This document shows positions 1-10,845 of a stretch of 64,000 bases of DNA, piece after piece. The stretch covers positions 18,457,883 through 18,521,882 of the forward strand of contig CM035230.1 of NCBI GenBank assembly GCA_020226215.1. The letters are read 5' to 3'. Positions within the stretch are counted from its first letter, which is position 1, and each line of letters begins with the position of its first letter. The DNA comes from Sindora glabra. Taxonomy: Eukaryota; Streptophyta; Magnoliopsida; Fabales; Fabaceae. The notes under the pieces were generated by a model that was given only the letters and a program-made list of their open reading frames with translations, did no database searches and was not told the DNA's origin. A program made the position numbers and the translations under genes.

Positions 1-257
1 AGATTGGCAGTAAGAGCATGTGATTTTCATTACTACTTGGAATGCATGGCACAACACATTTTTGTTGATTAAAATGGACATAGATGTTTTTCATTATGAC
101 TCAAGCTACATGAGATGGTATTGAAGACACACCAAATAATGGATTCATCTAATTAGTGGTGATCTAAGATTTGTGATAACCATTTATCCTTCACACATTT
201 TTTTTATTATTCTTTCAAATTATTATATATTAAATTGTCAAAATGTACTTCTTTGTA

Positions 258-699
258 GCTTGACATAGTTGAGAGATTATATAATCTCAATGTCAAGGAT
301 TCTCCCTCTCTTGTTTATAGTCAATTTAAAGAGACAGTGGATCGGGAATGTGGCCTTATGCTATGTGCACTAGGAGAGCATTGAGACATAATAGCTTCCC
401 AACTTGCTTATCAGGCTAATGAATTACCAAAACTATCTATTCCCAAGCCTAGGCATGATAAGAGAGGCCATGGCTTCATATTTTTTTTGGATCCCATTTT
501 ACCCGAAGAAAGGAATGATGATGAAAGTATCCCTTTTGGTTATCCATCAATGACACAAGCAGATGTCTCCTACTCCTACACTCCTCCATTGATACAGGCT
601 GATATAGGAGGTGCAGGTCTATCAACATATATCCCCTTATTGCAATTCATCGTAAATGGAGATGCTGGCCTATCATATAGTATGACATTACTGCCATAA
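258..699 (+). pseudogene. Decayed reading frame, family uncertain
   Basis: One frame runs about 147 codons with a single internal stop (near 382-384), which is unusual in this AT-rich window. It reads DIVERLYNLNVKDSPSLVY near the start, then KPRHDKRGHGFIFF, and ends in a proline/tyrosine-rich tail with PSMTQADVSYSYTPPLIQAD. The only uninterrupted ATG-started piece is the last 70 codons (487-699). Just upstream (1-90) another frame has YYLECMAQHIF, so the remnant may begin outside the window. I do not recognise the family. The C-terminal ends of plant mobile domain (MAIN-like, MULE-associated) proteins have a similar acidic/proline-rich low-complexity character, but that is only a guess. No promoter or intact start is visible. 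It is probably transposon-derived and non-functional. Confidence 0.35.
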
Positions 700-918
700 C
701 AGCCCCATGATGCTCTACAATCATCATTCTTCACCTCATCACCATCACAATCAACTCAACAAGTCTCTAGATCTCTAATGGTGTTATTTACTAACTTGTT
801 TAAATTTACTATTGAGTACACCAATGGATCCGCAAAGCAACAACAAAGGGTTTTTCACCCCAAAAAACCTTATCCCAAGATTTTAATCCTTCCATTGAAA
901 CTTGAACTCTCCACCCTT

Positions 919-1290
919 TAGGAGTCAGAATTGTCTGACTCATACAAATAATGATGAGGATAATAATAGAGATGAATAGCATCATTCTCTAGCTTGACAA
1001 CTACAATGAGTGAGGCGATACTCTTAATATGGGACTGAGAGCCATTATTTTGATGATTGAATATTTCATCATTATATTAACTAATTTATTTATTTATATC
1101 TAGGGGTTAGAATCATCTAATTCATACAAATGATGACGAGGATAATAACAAAGATGAATAGCATCATTCCTTAACTTGACAACTACAACGAGTAAGGCGA
1201 CGCCCTTGATGTGGAATTGAGAGCCATTATTTTAATGATTGAATATTTCATCATTGTATTTTAACATTATAACTAATTTATTTATTTAAT
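919..1290. repeat. Two-copy tandem duplication, 182-bp unit
   Basis: Unit 1 (919-1100) and unit 2 (1101 to about 1290) share a long colinear sequence. Both contain TGATGA(C)GAGGATAATAA, then GATGAATAGCATCATTC, a CTTGACAACTACAA block and GAGAGCCATTATTTT, and both end in AACTAATTTATTTATTTA. Unit 2 carries an extra insertion of about 9 bp near its end. Divergence is visible but moderate, so the duplication is not recent. It directly follows the decayed frame at 258-699 and may be the remains of its 3' part. Confidence 0.75.
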
Positions 1291-3059
1291 TCATTCATAA
1301 CTTTTTTTTCTTTATATTTAATTCTCTCTCACATTTCATTTATCATATTATCCAATTTTTCTCTCAATCTAAATTTTATAAATAAATTATACAAATCGAA
1401 AAAAAATTTTAATCTTATTTATTAGTTCAAATCACATTATTTAATTAATTCTATTCATTACATTATTATTTAAAATTCCTTAGAGCATTATAAGATACCA
1501 CTTCTTATAATATTAATTTAAAATTATGCTTACACATAATTATGGAAAATGGTGCTGATTACTCATTTAAAAGCAAAAAACTAAGTAAATAAATTTTACG
1601 GATGCTACTCATCTTAAAGCAGAAAAATAAATAAATTGTTGTCATTCATCTTAAAGAAAAATATTAAAATACATATAATTTTGATTTAATTAAAAATAAA
1701 TATTTATGTTTTATATGTTTATCGTTCAATTACATTTCCTTCTAAGGCTCCATTTGTTTCGACAAAAAATACTTTTTATAGAATAAAGTTATAAAATAAA
1801 ATGATAAGAGAAAATATTTTATTTATTTAATATTAAATATGAAGAATTTGATAAAATAACTTCTTCTTTTCATAAAATAACTTGCTTGCTTTTATTACTA
1901 TAAATTTATGTACTATTTTTAATAATCACATATACAAGTACCATATTAAAGTCAAATACCACCTCCAACTTTAAATAATTAAATTTAGCCTCGTTTAATT
2001 TTAAAAATATGAAATTTACAAATTTAATTTTACTAAATTTATACTTTATATTCATTATCCTAATTAATTAACTATTTTATCAAGTGATGTAATTATTTTT
2101 AAATTTTTAAATAAGAATTATAATATTATAATATATTAATTTTTAATAATTTTGTTACATATAATTAGCACATTATTTTTAAATATTTAATTAAAAAATT
2201 TTATGCATAATTTATTTTTATTATTTATATAACATAAATATTATATATGACAAAATGAAAAATAAATAATGTATTATAATATTATGATTCTTATTTAAAA
2301 TTTTCTTAAAAATATATAATTTGTATGTAATTAATTTTTTAAAAATTAAATTGTATTACATTTTAAATTAACATAGTTTACTAATAAAACATTAATTTTC
2401 ATTATGCAAAATTATATTCTTATTTCATATTTGGTTAAAGATTTTTACAGATATATACATCACATTATGATAAAATATTATTTAAAATTTAAATTTTATA
2501 ATTTAAAATTTTTAATTAATAAGTTTACAAGAGAATAAGAAAAAATTTGTACTTATTGAAATTTTAATTATTCCAATGATCTTATAATAGTTACTATTTT
2601 TATTATATTATATATATTGTACAATATTATGAGAGTTAATAAAATTATTGATTCTTATTTAGAATCTTGAATAATTAGTATTAAATAAACATCCAGAATG
2701 TAAAAAAATTAAATCAAATATATATTAAGTAAAAATTAAAAATAAAACAAAAAAGGTCACAAATTAAAAATAAGTAAAAATTAAAAAAATGGGATCAAAT
2801 TAAAATAAAAAAGTACAAATTGAATAAAATAAAAAGATTAAGCCAAATTAAAATAAATAAAAAATTAGTGAAAAATAAATTAAATAAATTATTAAGTATT
2901 TTGATAAATTATTTTAGTTGCATAATAATAATAATTTGGAGGATTACAGGATGGAGATTCTTGTGACCAGCATGAGTTTGATCACGAGAACTGACTTAAT
3001 ATGATCAAACCAGTTGGTTACAGCTCCTTCCATTCCGTGATTAGTATAAAAAAAAAATT
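1291..3059. other. AT-rich intergenic stretch
   Basis: Apart from the hairpin element listed separately at 2107-2299, this holds long A/T runs with no coding signal. A segment at 1745-1880 starts GGCTCCATTTGTTTC, a wording common at the edges of plant MITEs, but no partner end was found. A less AT-rich patch at 2940-3045 was not recognised. Confidence 0.6.
2107..2299. repeat. Hairpin (MITE-like) inverted repeat
   Basis: A left arm at about 2107-2142 (AAATAAGAATTATAATATT and onward) is mirrored by a right arm at about 2264-2299 (TAATATTATGATTCTTATTT). The arms are about 36 bp with few mismatches, and weaker complementarity extends outward. The loop is AT-rich with no coding capacity. This form suits a non-autonomous DNA transposon, but no target duplication was identified. 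Confidence 0.55.
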
Positions 3060-3380
3060 AAGTATTCTGGTGATTACCAGACGTATTATAGGCTATTGAT
3101 AGTTAATGTTAAGCATCAAGTTTTAGGAATTGAGGTTCGATGCCAGGATTTCATTGGCGCCTATGACTGTAAATGGCACCCTGAAAGTTCCACTAAAAAA
3201 ATTGGGCATCAAATTCGAGGAATTGAGGTTCTACGCAAGGATTTCATTGGTCCCGATGATTTTGAATAGGACGAAAATGGGAAAGCATCTCGCAGATTGA
3301 TTCGTTGCTTTGATTGATGATTTTAAATAGGAATCGAGATTCTGTGCTAGGATTTCACGGGTCCCGATGAATTTCCCAAC
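3060..3380 (+). repeat. Three in-frame copies of a ~45-bp motif
   Basis: A motif of about 45 bp recurs at 3125-3168, 3218-3262 and 3329-3373. The spacings are 93 and 111 bp, both multiples of three, so all copies sit in one frame. They read LGIEVRCQDFIGAYD, RGIEVLRKDFIGPDDFE and IGIEILC-stop-DFTGPDEF. The frame is open from about 3060 to the stop after copy 2 (near 3266), then broken. Base composition is less AT-rich than on either side. I do not recognise the sequence. It could be a decayed exon with a repeated peptide, or a chance-framed repeat inside a mobile element. Confidence 0.5.
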
Positions 3381-3404
3381 AAAAAGTAATTTCCAAATGA
3401 TATT

Positions 3405-3697
3405 GGACTGTTTGTTTTCTATTTTTAAGAATAATTTTTTATTTTATTTTTAAAAAAAAAGATTCTATTTATTAAGTTATTTTTAAAAATTATTTTCTGA
3501 ACATATAATTTAAAAATAAAAAAATAAAAAAAATTAATTATTTTTTAAATATTAATTTTATAATTAATAAAATATTTTTTTATTTATAATATTAACTATC
3601 TTTTAATTTCAATTTTCGTTCAATTGAAAAATAATTTTTAAGAATAAAAAATAAATTTTAAAAATATAAAAAATAAAAATATATTCAAACACATCCT
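3405..3697. mobile_element. MITE-like element, copy 1 of a tandem pair
   Basis: The left end (TGTTTGTTTTCTATTTTTAA) and the right end (TATATTCAAACACATCC) are imperfect inverted repeats, with A/T-rich arms of 50 bp or more that fold on each other. The interior carries TTTTATAATTAATAAAATATT. There is no coding potential. A second copy in the same orientation follows at once. Confidence 0.5.
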
Positions 3698-3732
3698 ACA
3701 ACTTTTTTTTTCTTTTAATTGCAGCTGATGAA

Positions 3733-4043
3733 TTATTTTTAAAAATAGTTTTTTATTTTTTATTTTAAAAATAGAAGAACATATTTAATAAATTATTTTC
3801 AGAATCTATTTTAAAATATTATTCTCTAAATATGTAATGTAAAAATAAGAAAATAAAAATAATTTTAATTATTTTCTAAATTTATTTTCTTATTTTAAAT
3901 GTCAATTTTATAATTAAACAAAATATTTTCACTTATGATATTAATTACCATCTAATCTAAATTTTTTAATCAAAAATAATTTTTAAAAATAAAAAATAAT
4001 TTAAAAATACTAAAATAAAAACATATTTAAACATAGCTAAATT
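3733..4043. mobile_element. MITE-like element, copy 2 of a tandem pair
   Basis: This has the same layout and orientation as the copy at 3405-3697: a left arm rich in TTTTTATTTTTTATTTT, the interior marker TTTTATAATTAAACAAAATA, and a right end AACATATTTAAACATAGC. The copies are clearly related but diverged. Low-complexity sequence makes exact ends uncertain. Confidence 0.45.
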
Positions 4044-4870
4044 TTTTTGAATTTGGATCAGGACTAGTCTAAAATTCACGTCTACAGATTATGCTTTATG
4101 ATTTTATTGTCGTCAAGAAAGACAGAATGAATATTGAATTTGAAGTGCCATCGATGTTTGTTTTGACATAGGGTCGAGACTTGCATGCCCTGCTGATTAA
4201 CTAAGGCATGAAACCTTGCTCTTGTAGCAAACTAGCAACCACACATTTGCTGCCCCACTACTAATATTGACATGAACATGTGGGGGACTTAGCCAAAGAA
4301 TTTTTGTAGTTTGGTTCCATTCTTTCTACCAAGAAACTTGCATAATGGCCCCTCCAACTCGCTGCATATGTGGTGTTCTAAGAGTGCAAAAAAATTGGAA
4401 GCTCTGGGAAACCCTAACCCAAGCATAACGGTGGGCATCGATCATCGGGCAAAGAGGGTACTAATCCTGGTCACGCTGCCTTACCATCCTTCTAAGGTTA
4501 GTACTGTTTGGTTCTCTAGATTTAGCACAGTTTAGATCATTATCCAGTTGTTTACTATAATGGTGCTGCCTTGTGTATTTGTGGTCTAGTAGCTATAAAG
4601 CTACACACGCTCGCACGTATGAGGGAAATAGCTCATCGATCGCCATTTCTATCTAATATCAGACTTGACCTGTAAGAGGTCTTTCAACACGATAGTGTGA
4701 CCATTTAGGTTGGAATCCTGTTCCTCTAAAATAGGCAATTTAGTATTTCCTATGATCCCTAGATCCCAACCTAAACCCATCATCACAGTGTAGTATCACA
4801 AACGCTATACCAGCTCAATATACGAAACTATTATACCTCATATTGTACAATTCTGGAACTACATTGGCTA
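4044..4870. other. Unassigned, less AT-rich stretch
   Basis: Composition here is nearer balance than in the flanks. A 74-codon open frame (4311-4535, plus strand) has no motif I recognise, and I see no splice, promoter or homology argument for a gene. It may be the downstream (U5 or internal) part of the minus-strand LTR element that starts near 5955. Confidence 0.4.
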
Positions 4871-4879
4871 ACTCATTGT

Positions 4880-5955
4880 TCCCAATTGATGTTACTATTT
4901 GGTATGCCAACAATAACATCTACTTTTCCTCACAGTTTCTTTGCTAATCATTCTTGTTTTGTCTATTTGTTGCAGTTCCAATGTCATTAGTGTCACCCTA
5001 AACCAAGAAAACCTCATGCTACTATTTGGTCGACCAACAGCAACACGTCTTTGCAAACCATTTTATTTTAGTTAGCATGTTATAGTATCTGCTCTAACTT
5101 ATTACCATAATATAGGATCACTAGTGCTACTAACGTGCTTCCTTGATCGATGTTTTTGTTTGTTATGAAAATAATAATGTGTCATCTTCTTATAGTTTCA
5201 ATGTTAATTATACTCGATCTATTTATATAGGCTAATTTTTCATTGTTGTTACTAATTCAAGACCAAGCTGTAACACTCAAATCAAAGAAGCAATACATTA
5301 TTGTTTAATTGGTAAACAGTAACACATTGTCTTCTTGCAGTTATGTTGAATGCTTTTCGAATTGAATGCTTTTGGAACTACACTCTTTTACTGAAGCTCA
5401 CAATGATAAAAAAAAAGGAAGATAGATGTATGCACGAGGAAGGTGGACAGTGAGCAGTGGTGATTCAACAACCCAAAGTGGTGGCGCATTGGGGAAAGAA
5501 AGAAAAAGAGAAGGAAGCTGGTGAGAAGAGAAAGAAGAAAAAAAGTGATGCAAAAAGAGAGATCAACAAATAAAAATAAGAGGGGATAGAGAAATTAAAA
5601 AAAATGAGCTAAAGGCTTTTATTTGATGCTTCATGGTGCACTGTAAGTTCTAATACAACTAAATCTCATCCTTCTGATTGATTCTATAGAATCCCAATCA
5701 TTCATCCTTATTTTAAAGATTCATTTCATTTCATCATTTATTTTTTTAACTCCTTCCTTTCAAATAAAATTTAAAAATCCAATAATATTTTGGTAATATT
5801 TTTGTAATACTAAATCATACTAATATTATATATCCAAAATTTAAAATATTCACATTTCACCTTAGTATAATTATAATAATTTAACTATCCTTTTTAATTA
5901 AAATAAATATTTTAGAATATTTAATCATAAAACTTTATCACCTTGGGATATTACA
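4880..5955 (-). mobile_element. Decayed LTR fragment A (Ty3/gypsy, possibly Tekay/Del)
   Basis: Read on the minus strand, it begins TGTAATATCCCAAGG at 5955. A TTTTAATTAAAA-bearing U3 follows, then a short block GCACCATGAAGCATC (about 5627-5641), then a pyrimidine-rich leader full of TCTTCTC runs (5460-5560). The same order occurs in fragment B (13310-14046). Such a CT-rich leader after the transcription start is common in plant Tekay/Del chromovirus LTRs. Three imperfect GTTACTATTTGG hairpins lie at about 4888-4920, 5016-5046 and 5300-5327. No target duplication was found and the low-coordinate end is arbitrary. Confidence 0.42.
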
Positions 5956-7799
5956 AGAGCAAAGCTCTTATCCTATTTATGTAACTATTATATTTTGGGT
6001 AAGTTTTAACATGTTGGTTTCCTATTACCATTCTCCAAAAAGAATACATTGTGTGAGATATTTAATATTTATACTTTGATTCTTATTACATAATTAATGT
6101 CTATTGTTGTTGCCCTTGTTATAAATTTTTCCTTTCACTTCATTTCGTATCTTTCACTGCACATCTTATTCAGGTTTTCACTCCTTATAATGTTAACATA
6201 AGAAGACACTACATGATTGATGTTGCTTAATTATCATCCTCTCTCAACCCTTTTTTTTTCTATATTTCCAATTTAATAGAGTGAATTTAAGAGTATTAGT
6301 AATAAGAAGAAGCTAATATTTCTACAAGGCTTCACTGATAATGGCTATAAAATGGTTGCCATAGGTATTAAAAACTATTTTGAGGATACTATAAAGACTA
6401 TTACCATTACTTTTTTAGGAGAAAATTTTCAAATTTTATTCATTGATAGATTAAACTATAAAGATTAATCTCCTGATCCTCATAGATCTATTATTAAACA
6501 AATTCTATTATCACTTTGTTGAGGTAATTGCAACAAGTGTTACAATACAAATAAGAAATAATATTGTGAATAACTTTTGTAAAATGATTCAGAAGGGATT
6601 CATGTTTAGATTTGATATCATCATAACCTAATCTATTAATGAATAAAACATGCTCAATCATGACTTTTCTTCAAAGCTATTATTTGAAAAATGTTAGAAC
6701 AACAAAGTTATAAAAAAATGTCAGAAGTTGTAAAAAAAATTATAAAAAAACCAGTTATTTATTAAAACTAGCTTGGTTTGGTTCAAATACCACAACTATT
6801 TTTTTTATCATAACTAATGTCTAAATATACCATAATGGCCAACTATCATTTGATAAATATTTGCTAATATGTAATAAATATTTACTAACATACCAATGAT
6901 GACATTTACAAAGTATATTGTATTATGAGATTATAACATGGATTATAAATACTATATTTTATGAATTAATGCATATTTAAAAATAGTAAAAAATTGTAAT
7001 GTTTCAAGATATATTAATAGTTAAGCTTTATGAAGTAAAACATATGCAATACATCTATTTCCATTATTAACGAACGATGTCAAAATTTTTCAAATGATGT
7101 ATATAAATTTTACTCCCACTTTCTATTTAAAACATTTAGGTGATATCTTATCAATAATGTGCAAACTAATAAAAAATTGTATGACAAGTAATGTCACCAT
7201 TCTTATATTAGAAGGCTTGATCTTAAAATTATTGGAATAATGGATACATTGCTTTTTCTTAATAGAGTTTCATTAACTTGCAACCATCAAACCTTCCAAA
7301 GACATCTCTATTGTTCATGGTCCATTTTAAGAAATACAATTAGGGAGAAAACACAAAAATGGCTTATAAAGTGATAATAAATTATTATGAGAAGAAGCAA
7401 CATGTCCATTTTTGTAGTGGTAAGCTTGAATTCAATGCATCAATGGTGATGTTGCTTTTTCTTACTATAATTTATTATTAGTCTGCAACTATCTCCATCC
7501 TCTAACTTAAGTATTTATAAAGAAATTTTGAGAAGAGGTATTCCATTTCACACCTTTTTGTGTAGTAATATTTCAAGTAAAAATTTATGGTTTATGGTTT
7601 CTTATTCATTATTATATTGTTCATTTCTCATAGTTAATCTTGACTAAAACTCTTTTCATTGTAAATTATATTTTCTTATTTATAAAATTATTCAATTTGT
7701 TGCTTTTTGCATTTGTTTAATTGTATAAGAAGAACATTGTAATGTAAAAAATAACTCTAATGTTATCAACTTGTAGAATTATAAAGTTTTTGCTTGAAA
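5956..7799. other. AT-rich stretch, nothing recognised
   Basis: No open frame or family signature was recognised on either strand. A block at 6680-6900 has short inverted motifs resembling those of CACTA subterminal regions, and this stretch may be internal sequence of the CACTA remnant whose right end lies at 9179. That is inference only. Confidence 0.4.
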
Positions 7800-9179
7800 T
7801 ATAATGGAAAAGCAAAATATTTTGATTTATGACATCAATTGTCATTTAATAACCAATGTTTAAAATTATTTGGTTGATTAATATCATTTTGTCATATAAG
7901 TTAATTTTAATTAATAATTAATGTATAAACTTTAAATATAGTAAAAAAAAAGGCATGAGATGAAAATAAAAAAAATGAAGTTATAATGTCATTTGCAAAT
8001 TTTGTTGTGAAGTGTCAAATGATTCTTTCTATAAAGAGATATGCTTTCTAACTAACCTAAAGATAATTCTCTTCAGTTTATATTTGTACTCATTACTTAT
8101 TTTGCAATAGTAAAGTTCTATTAGCTAGTGGCTAAATATATGAGATTTAGTACTCACTAGTAAAGTACAAAATATAAATTCAAAGATTTGTTTTACATTT
8201 TGTGTTTATTTTTACAATTTAGAAGATGTTTTATAATTGATTGTGCTTCATTACCTTTCACTTTGATATAACTTTTACAAATTTGTACAAATAGAAACTT
8301 AATTTTATTCATTGTCTCTAATATTCTATATAATATTATACATGAAATTTAAATGAATATTTGCAGGTATTGAATTCAAAAGTGCTTTTCTAGCGAGTGC
8401 TAATATTATATATTAAGTAATATGCACCTATAACAAAAATACTCATCTCTCATTGAGGTAACCTTTCACCATTTTCAAACTTTTTTACTTTAAATACATT
8501 GAAATCGTGAATGAGATGTAAGTTTAGTTAGGATGTGGGAAATACAAGGAATAGGGATATACATGATAAATTAGAAGGTAATTTTTCTTTTATCATGATA
8601 AACTTTTTGTTTATAATTATTATGATGCTAAATTTTTATTTGCTTATTTTGTTTCTTTGTAGTTTGAAAATATTCTAGATGCATGCTATTCATTAATGCA
8701 AATTATTAGCTATTCCCTAATCTACATATCTAAATTGTATGATAATATTGGAGTTTTGTACTTTTGTTAGTTTTAGATATATTTTAGGTTAGTAAGAAGT
8801 GAGTTAAAATGCTATATAGAATAAAGAAGTTATAATGAATTTTTTTAAAAGTTTTTTCTAGCAGAGAGTAACATAACATTTATTATGTGAATCACTGATG
8901 TGGTATATAACACATTTCAAAAAGCTAATGTTAAATTTCATTTTTAATAATGGTTAATTAACCAAAATTAATATATTTGAGTGTAACTAATTACCAAGTT
9001 ATATGTCCTACAAGAAACAATGATAGTTTATTTGTTATGCAAACTAACATAATATGTAGTTTTAATGATAGTTTTATAATTGATGTTATAAAATATATAC
9101 TATGATACTCAATTAAATGATCTTCCAAAATTAACATCAATCTGTTAAATAGCAGATATTAAACAACTTTTCTATAGTA
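7800..9179 (+). mobile_element. CACTA element remnant, 3' region and right end
   Basis: This segment aligns by eye, in order, with the 3' part of the CACTA element at 54272-59508. Shared marks include an AACTTAATTT block, a TATTAAGTAAT(A/G) block and AACCTTTCACCATTTTC (58.9-59.0 kb has a close match). It also carries the scrambled CAATGTTTAA/TTAACATC motifs typical of CACTA subterminal repeats (7828-7880, 8935-9160). It ends TTTTCTATAGTA at 9179, a worn version of the TTTTATAGTAGTG terminus. No transposase was seen and the left end was not found. Confidence 0.42.
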
Positions 9180-9206
9180 AAAGGTTACTAATTTATTTCC
9201 TCTAGA

Positions 9207-10027
9207 TGGAGTTTTTCTAAACTTTAAAGGGAATGTTTATACATTAGAAAAAGTATGCTAATGATGGTTTGAAAACATTCAACATGCTATGTTGTAATAG
9301 TGCAAAGGCCCTTAGTTAATATAGGGTGCAAACTAACAAAAGACTAAGATGAAAGAGCAGTTGATCCTTTTGTTTTCAACCAAATTATGGGTTATCTAAA
9401 GCATCTATATAACACTAGGTTTGATATATGTTATGAAGTATGTCTAGTCAATAGTTCATAAATAATCCTATTAACTATCAACTATGTCTTTGGTATTAAG
9501 GATTGAGGCCTATTATTCACTAATAACACATGTTCTAATAGAAAAGGAATTTTAAGGTACTTGGATAGTGATTAATGTGTTGATTAAAATGATAGAAAGA
9601 GCACTAGTGGCTATGTTTTTTCATTTTGCAACATTACTTTTTCTTAGAGTTCAATGAAATAACCAACTATAATGTTATCTTTGTCTAAAGTTGAATATAT
9701 GGCAGCATTTAGAAGTTGCATGTGAAGATGTGTAGCTTTAAAGTTTACTTAAGCAAATGTGTATGAATGTTGAAGGAACGATGAAGATTTGTATTGACAA
9801 CTAATTAGCTATAAACTTAGTCAGAAATCTAGTTTTTCATGCAGGAAGTAAGCATATAGAAATCAAATTTCATTTTCTAAGGGATCGAATAAACAAAAGG
9901 AAGTTAGAAATGGCTTATTACAAGATAGAAGAGTAAGTTATTGACATTCCAACTAAACCACTAAAGACTGAAAAATTTGAAAGACTTAAGAGTATGTTAG
10001 AAATAGCATCTTTAAATGTTTTAATTT
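9207..10027 (+). pseudogene. Ty1/copia polyprotein remnant: RT end and RNase H
   Basis: Conceptual translation with several frameshifts and stops recovers the C-terminal end of a copia pol. It shows DGVFLNFKGNVYTLEK, then DPFVFNQIMGYLKHLYNTRFD (the usual RT-to-RNase H linker), YLDSD with NDRKSTSGYVFSF (RNase H start), then LSKVEYMAA. It continues with SRK-HIEIKFHFLRD-like pieces and finally NIPTKPLKTEKFERLKSML. In the intact family this RNase H removes the RNA strand of the RNA/DNA hybrid during reverse transcription in the cytoplasmic virus-like particle. Here the frame is broken many times, so no product is made. A polypurine tract (TTTAGAGGGTG) and the 3' LTR follow directly. The start abuts the CACTA right end at 9179, which suggests that element landed in the copia body. 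Confidence 0.85.
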
Positions 10028-10035
10028 AGAGGGTG

Positions 10036-10379
10036 TGTTGTGAAAAGAATAATCTAAAACTATAAAAAAAATTCCTAATTAACTGGCTAGTTTGCTAGCA
10101 CTATAAAAGAGGTTCTTTTCTAGCATTGAAAGATAAGAATTCAATTAAGAGAGTGATGCAGTATTGAGAGATTACACTGTTTAGAAAGTAAGCATTTAAA
10201 AGGGTTATTTGATAGGCTTGTGTATGATTGTGTAAAAAGAGAGTGTTGAGTGTATAATCAATGTGAAGGGTCATCCTATAATAATATGTGGATATTATAA
10301 AGGATCAAGTACAATTTGTTCATTATTATCTTCTTCTTTAATCTTCCTTATTCATTTTTAGTGTTCTTCATTTCTAACA
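10036..10379 (+). mobile_element. 3' LTR of the copia remnant
   Basis: It begins TGTTGTGAAAAG directly after the polypurine-like GAGGGTG and ends TTTCTAACA, giving about 344 bp with TG...CA termini. A TATA-like CTATAAAAGAGG lies at about 10102-10113, and later poly-pyrimidine sequence fits R/U5. The position right after the RNase H remnant supports the call. No matching 5' LTR was seen in the window. Confidence 0.7.
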
Positions 10380-10549
10380 TTGCCTTTGAACGTATTCAAT
10401 AAACTTCATCTTAATTTAATAATAACAAATTAAATGAATAGAATATAATTTTAATTCTCAATTTATTTATTTAAACATTAAAGTGAAATTTTCAAAAATA
10501 TCTTTAAACTTATGGATGATTATTACTTATATCTTGAAATAATTCTAAT

Positions 10550-10845
10550 AAGACATTTTTTGTTCATCCAAAATAATTTAAGAAAGTATGTTGAATACAA
10601 GGAGTATTTCTTGTTAGTTAATGAAAAGGGTGTTAGTATAAAATGTTAAGCAAGTTCCCCATGCTACTTATTTTCACTTTGTTCCAATGGTTAACTATTT
10701 ATCAACTTGTAAACTAGTTTTCAAGGATTGGCACAAGAACCTAGAGATGTAAGATTAATCAATAACATAAAGCATTTTATAGTAGCTTTTGCTTTTAAGC
10801 CATGTTCTTGTCAAATAACTTAATTACAATTACAATCTTATAAAA
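10550..10845 (+). repeat. Dispersed repeat, copy also at 44.6 kb
   Basis: This is homologous along its length to 44585-44870. Both carry GAATA(C/T)AAGGAGTATTT-like sequence followed by TTGTTAGTTAAYGAAAA, then a middle with GAGGATTGG/AAGGATTGG, then TTAAGCCRTG and finally TAACTTAATTACAAT. The last part is the opening of the tandem-array unit at 44.8-51.9 kb. There is no coding function. The 10380-10549 gap before it holds only AT-rich sequence. Confidence 0.5.

Noticed and set aside
7400..7419. TTTTTGTAGTG as a second CACTA right terminus
   Set aside because: No subterminal motif cluster directly upstream and no partner CACTA start; the right end at 9179 explains the region better.
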